Part shown: positions 1-11,440 of the stretch, in pieces
Layout of the letters: every line of letters starts with the position of its first letter
Position numbering within the stretch: the first letter of the stretch is position 1
Source: Marsupella aquatica
Taxonomy: Eukaryota; Marchantiophyta
DNA: 64,000 bases
NCBI GenBank assembly: GCA_973895155.1
Contig: OZ316891.1
Coordinates: 12,586,001-12,650,000, forward strand
Direction: 5' to 3'
Program-made: the position numbers and the translations under genes
The notes under the pieces: generated by a model
The model's database searches: none
Seen by the model: the letters and a program-made list of their open reading frames with translations, nothing else
What the model was told of the DNA's origin: nothing

Positions 1-1250
1 CAAATTTCTGAAAAAGCCACACAATAGAAAGGTAAATAATTAGAACCCATTGAGCTTCATTCCCTAAAACAAAATAACTTTTCTCCTTAGTATTTGACTA
101 AATCTATCAATATCATACTCACTGGAAAGCTCAACAAATTCATAAACTCATGATCTCCTTAGTAAGTACTTGACAATTTCTGTCAATGTCATGGTCATTG
201 GAAAGCTAGATAAATTCAAAACTGTCTTTAGTACTTGACAAAAGCTACTATTGTGAGTCTCATTGAAAAGCTTGACTAGTTCAAAAGTTAGAGTTGGGTT
301 CATAATGAGACAATGATCTGGAGACGAGTAAGCTGGAGATGAATAGTGAAAGGCTAAATGGAAAGGATCCAAGGTTGAAATTGATCCAAACAATTAGCAT
401 CAATGATATTGAAGGTGGAGGAGATAGAACGAAATGAAGATTGATATGGAGATCCAAATAGCTCCTTCTACTCTGAGCCCATCCAAATGGGCCTAATCTT
501 CCAGGTTGTTTCATGAGCCCACATTCTTTGTTCACATGATCATATTAAATGTAGGTGATTATGTATGATTCACACAACTCACAACTTTGATACAACACTT
601 AAGATATTGATATTTCCAGGTACATGTTTCTTTCATTGATTTTAGTAACTGCTATAGGGAGGACAGGGTCCCAAGCTAGGAGGACAGGGTCCCAAGCTAA
701 TTATATTTTTCTGTACTTTATGGAAGGGAATGCCCATCAAAAGCTCTGCAAGTGCATGGTAAGATTTGTTGTCCGCTTCTCTCTTGGCAAAACAGTAAAA
801 TCTCAATTTAGGTTTGTCTCCACATGTGATGGTAGGTAGGTGAAAAAGAGCTTGTTTCTTGGAAAAACAGTAAAATCTCAATAGGGTTTGGTCTCCAAGT
901 GTGAAAGTAGGTGAACGACAGTAAAATATTAAAAAAATGAGTTTGTCCCCAAGTGGGAAGCTAAGTGAAAAAGAACCAAAAATAATACCTTAGAAATAAA
1001 AAGATCTTTCAGTGATTGATGTGTAACATAGAAAGGGCCATTATGCTCCAGAATGCCCTATAAAGCACAAAGTGAAACATCACAAATGCCCTGTAACATA
1101 CAAAGGAAAAAATCACAAAGTGCATTAATACCCGGAATGCCCTGTAAAATACTAAGGCCAAAATCCAGGAGTGCATTACTGCACAGAAAAATACAACAGG
1201 AAAAATCACCAAGGGCATAAAGATTATATAATATACAAAGGCGAGAACAT
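1..1250. repeat. Cluster of short degenerate tandem repeats
   Basis: No gene is seen here. Four separate tandem arrays follow one another. At about 80-290 there are three diverged units of 65-80 bp, each with a 'tacttgac...tcattggaaagct' core. At 655-698 a 20-bp GC-rich unit (core 'ggacagggtcccaagct') occurs twice. At about 785-975 there are three units of about 80 bp sharing 'acagtaaaat' and 'gtttgtctcca'. At about 1020-1215 the core 'aatgccctgtaa' recurs several times. The arrays differ in unit and look like local slippage or duplication products. Confidence 0.6.
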
Positions 1251-2060
1251 TTTCGAGGCTTTATATTCCACCTCGACGGTGTCGTGCTTGTTGGTCTTCT
1301 CTGCCTTCTCGAATGTATGTCTTTCTCCCTTATTAGCTACTGACAAATCTGTAGTGAACGAAGGACTCCAGATGTGCAGAGCTTCTCTTCCATGTCCTCT
1401 CGACTTCTTGCTCACCTTCCTTCGCTTCCCTCCTTTACTCTCTCGTCAGTCGTCCAAACTATGGATCCTTCTAGCTAATGCGCCGCTTTTCATGAGCTTC
1501 CATTGTTTCAGCTTTCGACCTCTTTTCCCCCCAATCTCTCGCTCTCGCTCTCTCTCGACCTCGACCTCAACCACTTTCGACCACTTTCGACCACTTTCGG
1601 ATGCTGTGTTTGCTCTGCTGCTGTCCGTGCTTGACGAGTCTCCATAGCTCGCGTCGATGTGGGATGTGGATTCGCTTCCTCCGTATGAGAGCCCCTCTCT
1701 GCTCCTAGCGTGCTGCTCTCACATCTTCTTTGACGAATTCTCGATTTCTCACAGAAAGCACGAGGAGCGGCGCGCGGTCAGTAAAGTCCGCCTTGTTTGA
1801 AAACAATTTGTGTTGCCTGGCGCCCTGGTCATCTATGCTTGACGTCATAATAATGCCTTCCGTCCTTCACGGCGAGACTGCTGATGTATAGGACTGTGCT
1901 GTACTGGTGTATCATCGTTTTGTGTTTCACGTTCCGCCTTCGTTATCCACGACGCAAACGAGTGCTCGAGTATGACGGAGGTCTGATGATTGATCGCATC
2001 ACGGTCATCACCCTCCTCTCTTTTGGTGGCTCAGACAAGAAGAGTTGCTGAGCGACAGAG
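1251..2060 (+). other. Upstream region of the TPR/SET gene
   Basis: The stretch is pyrimidine-rich on the + strand (1380-1600 holds many TCTC, TTCC and tcgacc runs), as plant core promoters and 5' leaders often are. An open frame at 1171-1647 is low-complexity Ser/Leu/Pro and is not believed. No clear TATA box stands out. The start of transcription cannot be placed from sequence alone. Confidence 0.35.
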
Positions 2061-3509
2061 ATGGCGAACGATTCGGATATGAGAGACGTGTTGAAGTACT
2101 TGCTGGAGAAAATCAAGGAGATTGCGCCACACAACAAGGAATTCAAGCTTGAATTTAAGCAGCCTCCCGCTGCCGCTCCGACTCCGAAACAACAAGGTAG
2201 CGGCAACGATAGAAGGTCAAGTGTGGTGCAGCTGGACAGCCTTCGTAGACATGGAAACCGGTTCTTCAAAGAGAACAACTACATCGCAGCTATGAATCTG
2301 TACTCTCAATGTATTGTTCAGTCCTGGGAGACGCTAGACAACTTGGACGTTTTGAGCTGCAATTCGGAGGAAGAGAAGCGTCAGAAGGTCGCGAAAGTGC
2401 GGAGGATTCTGTTCCTAGCCCTCTCCAATAGAGCCGAGACGTGGCTGAGGTTGAAGGATTATACTCGAGCGCTTGGGGATGCAGATCGAGCGTTGGAATC
2501 GGAGCCAAATCATGCAAAATGCCTCGTTCGCAGAGGTAAATCGCTGGATGGTTTGCAGCGTTATGAGGAGGCTGTCTTCTGCTTCACTGCTGCCCTGCAG
2601 CTATTCCCCAACGATGTACAAATTCGGGATTCCCTCCGCAGCAGCAAGATCTGCCACCTACAGAGGCATGAGGGACTATTCGACTTCAGCAACTGTGACG
2701 ATGGAGGTGCTCTGGATCCGTGTTGCGACTTCGTGGGGCCTGTCGAGATCCACAAGCGAGGGGTCGATGGATATGGCGGGCGAGGTCTGTTTCTCACGAA
2801 ACCCGTCACAGATGGCCAACTTCTAATGGTAAGTAATGCCCTAGCTCTTCTCGGCGGGGATCCGAGCGAAAAGAACCCGCTCCGGGCCACAGAGGATTAC
2901 TGGATTGCGAGGGCCGGCGCTTCGTTGGTGCCAAAAGAGGACGATCTCGCTCTATACCTTGCCTTTGGTGCCAGCCGAAACGCCGAGCTGAGAGCGAAAC
3001 TAGACAGTTTGTTCATGGGTGCAGGCGGTCAACGAGCAGATTTTGTTCCAGATATGGAATTGTTTAAGCCCGGGACTAAGTGGAATCCGGTGCATCCGCC
3101 ACCAGGAGGTGGCATAGGCGGAGGATTGGAATCGATGATCAGCGCCCTCAAAGAGACTGTGGACCGAATGCGCAAGATCGTGGAGTACAACGCATTCACA
3201 GACTTTGACGACTGGGGAAGAGCGTACTCGGGCAGAGCAGGCAGGGCAAGGTATCTTAAAGCAGGATGCGGGGGCCTCTGGCTGCTTCCGTCCTTCCTCA
3301 ATCATTCTTGTGCCCCGAATTGCACGAAAGTATACATCGGGAATGCTGTTTTTGTTCGTGCATCACGAGCAATGGATGCTGGAGAGGAATTGTTACTCGC
3401 CTACTGCGATGTTTCGCTTGGCGTGGACTCCCGGCGAGACCGCCTCAGGAAGTGGGGTTTCGAGTGTCGGTGTCGCCGATGTCTGTCGGAAATGTCTAGA
3501 CAGGCTTGA
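2061..3509 (+). CDS. TPR and SET domain protein (SMYD/SDG-like)
   Basis: A single open frame of 482 residues. Residues about 57-195 form tetratricopeptide repeats, with the typical 'NRAETWLRLKDYTRALGDAD' type helices. The first part of a split SET domain lies near 223-262 ('GRGLFLTKPV'). The second part carries the cofactor and catalytic signature NHSC at 414-417 and 'GEELLLAYCD' with Tyr448, followed by a post-SET cysteine cluster (Cys469, Cys471, Cys474). This architecture is that of plant TPR-SET proteins of the SMYD/ATXR group, which are predicted lysine methyltransferases of histone or non-histone targets. The substrate is unknown. The ATG at 2061 is the first in frame, followed by an acidic, helical N-terminus. 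A good splice-donor-like 'gtaagt' at about 2828 lies inside the frame, but the protein reads through it sensibly, so the gene is called intronless. The next feature downstream is a TIR element about 300 bp past the stop. Confidence 0.85.
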   Translation: MANDSDMRDVLKYLLEKIKEIAPHNKEFKLEFKQPPAAAPTPKQQGSGNDRRSSVVQLDSLRRHGNRFFKENNYIAAMNLYSQCIVQSWETLDNLDVLSCNSEEEKRQKVAKVRRILFLALSNRAETWLRLKDYTRALGDADRALESEPNHAKCLVRRGKSLDGLQRYEEAVFCFTAALQLFPNDVQIRDSLRSSKICHLQRHEGLFDFSNCDDGGALDPCCDFVGPVEIHKRGVDGYGGRGLFLTKPVTDGQLLMVSNALALLGGDPSEKNPLRATEDYWIARAGASLVPKEDDLALYLAFGASRNAELRAKLDSLFMGAGGQRADFVPDMELFKPGTKWNPVHPPPGGGIGGGLESMISALKETVDRMRKIVEYNAFTDFDDWGRAYSGRAGRARYLKAGCGGLWLLPSFLNHSCAPNCTKVYIGNAVFVRASRAMDAGEELLLAYCDVSLGVDSRRDRLRKWGFECRCRRCLSEMSRQA

Positions 3510-3816
3510 GAGTTTCAGGATGCCTACATTTAAAGTCCTCCTGGTTACAATCCTCCTCAGCTAGATTCGACTGGACTGGACGACAGATTGGTGTCGCGGA
3601 AGTTGTGGAATCATCTGCACACATCAACTCTGCGCCTTGTGAAGGTATGAAGAGAATCTTCACATTTGTATTCGTTTTTTCTTCACATATTGTCTCTAGA
3701 TACCTTCCGCAATTCTCCAATTACTTCAATTCAGCTCCGTCTGGACTCCGCGAAAGGTTTTTCCCTGATCTCGAGTTCGTTTTCGGAATCAACTAAGCAG
3801 CAGAAGTTCAACACTA

Positions 3817-4665
3817 TAGTCTTCCCCCGAACACAACGCCCAGGCGACGCCCAGGCGTTATATTCGAATAGTGGGCAGGGGGCGCTATATTTGAATATGG
3901 CGTCCTAGGCAATGTGTTCAAATTTTGTCACAAGGTTTTGGATTTTTTCACTTGTGATGCTATGTTCGAAAAATGGCATTGTGTTTGAGTTTGACGATGT
4001 GTTTGAGTTTAGGCATTGTATGTAAAGCTAGGAGATTGATTTATGGTGTAAGCACAAATAAAAATCATATACAAGACTGATGTCTTAAATAAAGTGTTTG
4101 GGAATGTGTAAGTAATTCAAACACTGAAATTACACAAGGAAAGAGAGCCAAGAGGATCTCTATCCTGTTAGTGAAAGGAAAGCTTGTCACAAATTTAATG
4201 AACCTATTTGTAGGAGATAAGTCAAAATAGGAGTTTAGAGAATCATTATCTGATTTCTAACTTTGTGCATGCGCACATTCACATAAGAAGTTTCACAAGG
4301 AGATAAAGTTGAGTGCCCTTTCAGTCGAGTATGCGTGTCTGAGCTTTTGCTCCAGAAATTGTTGCTACTATTGCTACAGATGCTGTGAAAACTGTGGACA
4401 ACTTTTTTTATTCAGTTTTGTTTCAGCTTTGAATGTAGCGAGAAACACAAAATAATATCTCTCTCAAACACAGAGTGCAATTTCGAATAGAGAGCCAACA
4501 TCAAATATGGGGTGCAATTTCGAACACAACGCCAACTTCAAACACAATGCCTGGGCATTTTGTTAATACGACGCTATGTTTGAAGAAAAACAATTTTTTC
4601 CTTTAGGACCCTAAAAATCTCATATTCGAACACAGCTCCTGGGCGTTATGTTTGGGGGAAGACAG
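3817..4665. mobile_element. TIR element (MITE-like), TA target duplication
   Basis: The ends are inverted repeats of about 30 bp. The left end reads 'GTCTTCCCCCGAACACAACG' (3819 onward). The right end, read on the other strand, gives 'GTCTTCCCCCAAACATAACG', followed in both by 'CCCAGG'. A TA dinucleotide lies outside each end (3815-3816 and 4666-4667), as expected for Tc1/mariner-type insertion. The inside has further subterminal copies of 'ttcgaacacaacgcc'-type motifs and no coding capacity. About 849 bp long. It is a non-autonomous copy; the assignment to Tc1/mariner rests only on TA. Confidence 0.65.
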
Positions 4666-6329
4666 TAGTTTCTTTGTGGGACAGGTTCTTATTTGTTTGG
4701 TCGACTGATCCAACAATGTGCTTGTGGGCTTCTGCGATTCTTTGCAGCCACCGTGCCTTTGGTATTCAAGTCAAAGAGGAATTAACCTTCTTTGTGCGGA
4801 CATTCTGGGAGCACTTGAGCTCATCAGCTTTAAGACTAGCAAATGTAAGGATCCAGAGCGTTCTCTCGATCATGAATATCGGCGTGTCATTGGTAATAGT
4901 GTATCGATAGAAGAGGTTCCTCCTTTGATTCTTTCATTAACTTTGGATTATCGGCTCTGACGCGATTTCTGCAGTAGGAGCTAGACATCAAAGATTTCAG
5001 GACTTCGGTTGTAACAATCCGTATTGTACCATTATATCAAAAGCGGCTGAATTCATTTGAAGTCCACCGATTCCAGTTGGTGCAATGGACAGGAAGCTCT
5101 ATAATGGGAACAGGCTGTTGACGGCGTTTCAAAATCGAAAAGAGTCCGTGGACTAAGTGTGGATGGTTGTAATCACTCTGCGTTTGTAGAGTAGTTGACC
5201 CACGGATTTCCTGGACATGTATAATTGAAGCAGGACAAAGACTGCTCTCTGCAGAACGCTAAAGCTATAATATGACAGGTACACATTTGCTTGATTCAAA
5301 GTGGGCAAATCAGCGGTGCATCTGGAGACCAGTTTTTAGAATATTTATGTGTGATTTCATACTGCAGTTCAACAAGTAGAATGCCAAAATTTGGATTCCG
5401 AAACGACAACGTGGTGTACAGGGGAACGTTATTTCAGAACTCGAATACTCGCTAGAATCATTATCTACTGTTGATCGAGGAGGACATTATCGATGAGACG
5501 TTGACGAGCAGAAGAATGTCAGAGGATAAATTGCCAGGGGTAGTAGCACATATGTAGCAAGGCCCTGAGATTTGGGTCGCTTAGGGCCCAGGCTTAGGTT
5601 AGGTGAATGCGTCGGAGATAGCAAAGATGGCTCATAAACAGATTCGGAATGCGTCTGAGATAGTAGAGATGGCTCTTAAACAGATTGCACGAATCTGGAC
5701 AGCTGCGACACATCATTAAATTTGCACAAATTTGCTATCATGAGTGTTATTTAGTTACACGGCGTTCTTGAGCCCTTGCTTGCAAAGACGAGTTTACCAC
5801 GACAATGGATTACAAAGGTGGGATGAAACTGATTGTGTGACGGTTTCAAGTAGTCTACCGTTAATAGCCTCAGATATGTTAATGTTCATCTTGATGATAA
5901 ACAAGCTCTACGTTGCTAGAGGTTGTCAAAGGTGCAGTGGTTTCTCCTAAAGAGAGTATGAGGAGTTCCTGGAAAACGACTGTCAAAGTCAACAAGTAGC
6001 GAAGTCCACCCAAGATGGGAACACTGGATGCCTTTCTCTTCGAGAGAAAGTAGTCACACTGAAAAGATTTGGTGTAGTGTTGGTACCCCTTCTCTTTCGA
6101 TGGAAGACAGTCAATTAGAATTGAAGAGTTATAAACTTTGTGGGAAAGCTTTTTACGGCTCTTACTCTAGCCGCATAGCGAGGTTGCTCAAAACCCACCT
6201 GCCATAGCAACGAGATCATGACAAAAACATAAGAAACAAGAAATAAGCTCGGATTAATTACTCACTAGGACATCGAGAGGTACGCGTTCCGAACAGCAGC
6301 TGTATGCATCCATATTATGCTTCTTTACA
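4666..6329. other. Intergenic stretch, nothing recognised
   Basis: Only short spurious open frames are present. I see no RNA gene, no transposon protein and no clear repeat. Two near copies of 'gcgtc(g/t)gagatag(c/t)a(a/g)agatggctc' occur at about 5610-5665. Confidence 0.4.
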
Positions 6330-8960
6330 ATGAGTTGCAGTTCCAACCATTTAACCTAGATGAATCTGAAACAGAGCGTTCTGAAGTGTTGCTGTCTTCT
6401 TTACAACGAGGACCATCCAACCTCGATGAACCTGAAGGACAGTTTCATTTGGAAGAACGATGTAGGCAAAAATAACAAATCAAATGCAGAAACCCCACTT
6501 GCTTCTACCCAGAATAAATGGTGAGATGGAAAGATCTTTGTTCAGAAATGCCACCTCACATACTCTGGAGCTGGCCTAGTTGTATGTGTAGAACTCCAAA
6601 CCCGATCTCGAGGTAACCAGAGTTTGGAAATTGCCATCGACCGTGTTCAATATTGTGCAAAGACTATCTCGTTTATAATTATGTTCTATCGGAGAATCGC
6701 AATCGCTCTAATCAACCGTTGGAAATATCCCAACTCCTGAAGAAGCGAGATGGAAGGACAGTCTGATAGCAAGTAGTGCATGGTCCCATGGGACAAATGA
6801 CATGCGGCACTGGTAACGGATGTAGAAGAAGCACGTCTCGGCTTAGAATATTCCAAGAGATGAGACAAGACCGACAAGTGAAAGGAAATCTGCGATCAAC
6901 GATCAAGTGCAATGTACTGTGATCAGATTTTCAAAAACAAACAGTTTCCATGTCTTGTCAAATCTAGAACCATACAAGAGATTGCAACACTAATGTATTC
7001 GAGTAAGTGCGTACTCGGTACCCTGACAGACCTCGAATTCCGATTGGTTATCACATAACCCATACAAAAGCTACTGACAACAATGCCCGGTTCCTTCTCT
7101 TGTTTGAAGGTGGAAATGTGCATCGTCTATTTAAATTCCTTCCACACAACAGGTGATTGCTTGCAAATTTTTGGGTTTTTCTACATTGATCCTGTTCATA
7201 GTCTACTTAAAAAAGCTTGAAAAGGACCCAATAGTAGATGACAGTTATACCATGACAACTCAGGCAGGTAGTGTCGCTGCCACTATTCTCCTGAAATGCT
7301 GTAGTGACTTTCATTCATAACGTTACCACTTTTGGGAGCATGAGATCGAACCAAGTCAATTCGAGTATCTAGAAGCACTGCAGATACTGATTGAGTCCTT
7401 TTGTGCAGGTTCTTGATCGCCTGTGGGATCGCAACTGAGTTTCCTGTTCTTTGTTCTCCTGTTTGATTTAGTAACGCAGCGCTTTACGCGCCGGAGATGG
7501 GAGACGAGAATCCTTCACCTCTTTGTCCATGATTGAAACCTCTCTCTGATAGCAGGAGTCTTAGCCCTTACATTATCTTATGTTCTTGTTCAGTGACGTT
7601 CTCTGCACGTAGCCGTAGAAGTTTTATTTTGCGCAGTTATGCGAATAATAAAAGTAACTTTGATGAATTGGAGGCAGTAAGATTTGTAACATTTCAACTC
7701 ATCGTCGACAGTAATCAACTGATCTTCCACAGTCATCGTCGTGCAGGCACGCATGTGCATCTCGCCGGATGAGGTCCAGTTCCAACCATCCAACCTTGAT
7801 GTAACCCTGAAACACAGCGTGCTAGAGGCTATTCAACTACGGAACCATTTTGGATGAACGCTGGAGGCAGAAATTCACAAATTGAGTGCGTAAACTCTGC
7901 AGTCATTAAATCTAATCAGAATCAATGGTGAAAAGGATGATGTGGGTGAGAAATCCCACCTAACACACTCTGTAGCTGGCCCAACTTTATATGTACGCTA
8001 CAAACATGATCGAGGTACTTTGATATGGGAGTTGACCGTTCACCCCATACAAGATTCTACAAAAGGCATAGTCCTCTCGATTTTGAATTTCTAACCAGTC
8101 ATAGTCGTTCATGAGGTGTTCATTGTGTAATCAAATAGTCTACAGAGTGCTAATGGAATATGGGGTTTAGAACGTTGGTGATTTTCATACCTACGTCATG
8201 AATTCCGGTGACACTTGGGCAAAATCTTGATTAGTGAGATGTGCTGTAACATCTAAATTGTCAATGTCGTATCTACGCAAAGTATCAGTAAACGAACATC
8301 TCGAGTGCAAATGCTTAAAAACCAATGCAGATGATTGTGTACCACTGTTTCAATCGGGAGGGTTCTCTCAGCGAATGTCTTGGATTCCGTCCAGCGGGAT
8401 AGCAGGTTATAAAGCAATACTTCATGGGACAGCGTTATTCATGCACGCTCGCTATGGGACAATTGGCGCATGATTCACGGCCGAACAATAGGCACATGCT
8501 CGTGGTCTCGGCTAAAGCCAGCTTGCAAGAGAAAAGAAAAAAAACGGAGATAAGCGAAAAAGCCTGCAACTAGCGAGATGTGCTGTCCTTAGATTTTGAA
8601 AGAAAAAACACCGTAAACCCGTCACATCTAGAACAGTACGAAGGGATTGCATGCACTCATAAATTCTAGAAACTGTACACTCGTGGGATGAACTGGACTA
8701 AAACTAAAACTAAAAATAAAATATTCCATGTCCCGTCACATATTATAACCATACAAAGGGTTGCATCCACTAATGAATTCGAATAGCTCCATACTCGGTG
8801 AGATGGACTGTACTCACATTTTGAAAGAAAGCCAGTTTCCAGGCCTCGTCATATCTAGAACCAAGGACTGCATCCACTCATAGTTCGAGAAAGTGCATAC
8901 CGCGTTCCTTAACAATACCCGAGATCTGATCGAGTATCATATCTCGAACCCATACAAAAG
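6330..8960. repeat. Diverged segmental duplication with tandem sub-units
   Basis: The segment at about 6330-7130 is repeated in diverged form at about 7770-8960. Shared landmarks include 'cagttccaacca', 'cctgaa', 'aatggtga...gaaatgccacctcacatactctggagctggcc' (in the second copy 'gaaatcccacctaacacactctgtagctggcc', about 7950-7985) and 'ccatacaa(a)g'. In the second copy a unit of about 110 bp (core 'tagaaccatacaaag...ttgcat(c)cact', then 'gcatactcg') is present three times in tandem at about 8590-8905; the first copy has one (about 6935-7020). No protein is recognised in either copy. The family is not identified. Confidence 0.5.
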
Positions 8961-9184
8961 CTTGAATCTACTAAGGAATACGTACACCTAATTCAAGTGA
9001 AATATGTACACATGCAACATGTGTTGCAAGCGAGAAAGCCACTTGGAAAATGCCAAGCGACGTACTTCAGCTTCAAATCCCAGAGAGCCTAAGGTAAAGA
9101 AACAGCAGTGGCAACGATCAAGAAAGATCAGTAGGTTGAGCCGACCGCCGCAAGATAGATCTACAATGGAACACTGATCTACGC

Positions 9185-9229
9185 ATTGATGCAACTGTCC
9201 AGCTCGTGTGATACAGGAGTTGCATCAAT
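9185..9229. other. Perfect 12-bp inverted repeat (hairpin)
   Basis: 'attgatgcaact' at 9185-9196 is followed 21 nt later by its exact reverse complement at 9218-9229. It lies 145-190 nt beyond the stop of the F-box gene on that gene's 3' side, so it may be part of the 3' UTR and fold in the mRNA. There is no terminal T tract and nothing else that suggests a function. Confidence 0.45.
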
Positions 9230-9373
9230 CGACCGCTGCTCAGGCCTGGGAAGATTTACTTCCGTGATCCTCGAAACCCTCAAGCCTACTCAACATACCC
9301 TTCTGTCAGCAGCCTTCTATCGTTACTTAACATACCCATCATTGCCGGGGTGGATGTGCGTGGCGGATATTTC

Positions 9374-10555
9374 TTAGAAGAAAGAATCCAACGTCACGGA
9401 GGAGCAGAATCCAACCATCGCATCGAACCTGCTACCCATAGAAGGCAGTGCAGGTAGCTTCTTCCAGCAGTTCCAGCCTTGAGAAATGTCGCATACAACC
9501 ATGGGATACTCGGCGTCAGCTGACACACTGTAGACGTAGACAAGAGAGCCACTGGCGACACACTTCATTCCTGTCACATTCTTAGCGTTGTCCCCCTTAG
9601 CAAAAAGGGAGAAGAATTCCGCCGGCATGACGCCCATCTCCTTACATTCCATTACTGAATCGTCGACCAACCACAGCTTGAAACTCACGTTTCCTAAAGG
9701 GGGGTGGCAGACCCCGGCTAGAATGAGCATCCCTTCGCACGTGACCAGGTAAGCATACTTCACACCAGATGGCGTCATGGGACGTAAGATCTGCACTTGG
9801 GTCCAGAGCTTGGTTTCCAGGTCGAAAGAAGCCACAGATCCAGAATAGATCTCCAAAACATAAAGTTTTCGGTTCCATACGGCCCCACTCAGCCAATGTC
9901 GAGAGTTGCTTCCTCCGAACTCCTGAGGGAGGCTCTTTGTCACCTCCCATTGCTGCAATACGGTGTCATAAATCTCTACGGCCAGTAGGTCATCCTCGTC
10001 AATTTCAACTCCACCCACGGCAATCAACTTCTTCGACACATCGCTCCCTGAACCCGCTTCCAAAAAGCCAACAAGGGGCGCATCTCTGGAGAAGGACATC
10101 TCCGTTGTCTGCTTCCATGTCTTGACGAACAGGCTGTGATTATAGCACAGACGAGACTGAGTACCCCCCATCGTGGCATACATGACTCCACCAGGACCTC
10201 CGGCCATCGAAGCTCGAGAATGAGTAGGGGGCGTTACGGACGGGATCGTATACCATTTGTACGCGTCCGGATCGAATGCGTAAGCCTGGTTTTTCGAAGG
10301 TACGAGGAAGTTCGTGCAGTACACGAACAGCCATGGATTGCTACCTCTAACATCAGAGCAAAACTTGGAAAACCCGGCAGAATGTATGATCGAACTCCAA
10401 TGCTTGTTAACAGCACAGGCCCGTACGAGGCTGCTCAGCGGAACCCGAGCCAAGATGAACTCCGTCACTTCATCACTCAGCCGTCCGAACTCACACGAGT
10501 CCGCCGCAATTTCCTGCCCTGCTATATGTTGCAACTCCGCTGTCTCCATCGACAT
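9374..10555 (-). CDS. F-box/kelch-repeat protein
   Basis: An intronless frame of 393 residues. Residues about 23-63 are an F-box ('LSDEVTEFILARVPLSSLVR', then 'ACAVNKHWSSII'), which in plants binds SKP1/ASK in an SCF ubiquitin ligase. The rest (about 70-390) is a chain of kelch-like blades, for example 'KLIAVGGVEIDEDD', 'EIYDTVLQQWE', 'RKLYVLEIYSGSVASFDLET' and 'SLVYVYSV', expected to fold as a beta-propeller that recognises substrate. The length is normal for the family. The start is the first Met of a frame with a short acidic leader before the F-box; the second Met (residue 3) is an equally possible start. The target is unknown. The C-terminus ends cleanly in 'GFCSSVTLDSFF'. Confidence 0.85.
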   Translation of the reverse strand: MSMETAELQHIAGQEIAADSCEFGRLSDEVTEFILARVPLSSLVRACAVNKHWSSIIHSAGFSKFCSDVRGSNPWLFVYCTNFLVPSKNQAYAFDPDAYKWYTIPSVTPPTHSRASMAGGPGGVMYATMGGTQSRLCYNHSLFVKTWKQTTEMSFSRDAPLVGFLEAGSGSDVSKKLIAVGGVEIDEDDLLAVEIYDTVLQQWEVTKSLPQEFGGSNSRHWLSGAVWNRKLYVLEIYSGSVASFDLETKLWTQVQILRPMTPSGVKYAYLVTCEGMLILAGVCHPPLGNVSFKLWLVDDSVMECKEMGVMPAEFFSLFAKGDNAKNVTGMKCVASGSLVYVYSVSADAEYPMVVCDISQGWNCWKKLPALPSMGSRFDAMVGFCSSVTLDSFF

Positions 10556-11440
10556 AACTTCTCCTCCTCGTATTCCTCTTCCTCCCTCCTAGGTCACAAA
10601 GTTCGTGCGTAACCTAGACCTACTCCCACACCAGCCTGCACACAAATCCCGTCCCGAAAGGAATCTCGGAGTACCTCACCACACCAACACTCTTCACTCT
10701 TCACTCTTCACTCTTCACCAATCGGTGACAATCCCTCCCACCGGCAGATGGATCTCTTAATAGTCCTTCCGCAGAACTCTCCTCACTCTATAGCCCAATC
10801 CAAAAGAATATGACTTCGTCAAACGCCCGTAAAAACTGCAAGGAAGCAGAACGATGCAGAAACTTTAATACTAGCCCACAATCGACGCGGAGAAACGCAA
10901 CACAATCATGAAACCAGAAATTTATGTGGACGAGAGCGGGAACAGCACCTTTCCTTCCTTGCCCCCCGCTGCAAACGCACCAACCAGAGCACCAGGCAGC
11001 TCGCCCACCCACTCACTCACTCACTCACTCAGATACAAATACTGTAATGGTTCGCAACGCCGGATTACCGGATCCGAAGCTGCGCCAGTTCGTGAGACCT
11101 TCACACTTCACACCTCACACCTCACTCGCACCTCATATAGTCATATGGCGATGGCAGCCTGCCCGCAGCCTGCCCGCAGCCTGCTGTAGTGCTGTGGCAG
11201 TACAGTGGTGATTTAGTGCCCATGTGTACGCGAGAGCGAGCATTCCGAGTATTCGGAGATGGTGGCGGCATGCGGGACTGAGAGAGCGATGAAGCCCCAG
11301 GACGGCCAGCTCGACAGATGGAGGACCAGTTGCCCTGTGTTGATGGCGATGGAGCCAGCGCTAAAGGTAGAGTACGAGGACTCGGCAGCTTAACCTGGTC
11401 AGCTTTCTATTTGGAGGGGGGCAAGCTGGGGGTAACTTTT
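10556..11440. other. 5' side of the F-box gene; short microsatellites
   Basis: This is the upstream region of the F-box gene (minus strand). It holds a (cttcactct)n-type microsatellite at about 10690-10718 and a 'cactcact' run at about 11010-11035. On the minus strand the pyrimidine runs become GA-rich, a common leader composition. 'cctgcccgcag' is repeated twice at about 11158-11182. No coding region is convincing. Confidence 0.35.

Noticed and set aside
1171-1647. A 158-residue frame before the SET gene
   Set aside because: Pyrimidine-rich sequence giving Ser/Leu/Pro, with no domain; more likely promoter and leader.
2828-2833. Splice donor inside the SET gene
   Set aside because: The gtaagt is good, but the frame continues with SET-like sequence and no matching acceptor is needed to keep the protein.
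10136-10612. A long frame antisense to the F-box gene
   Set aside because: Shadow of the coding strand. The opposite strand has clear F-box and kelch motifs.
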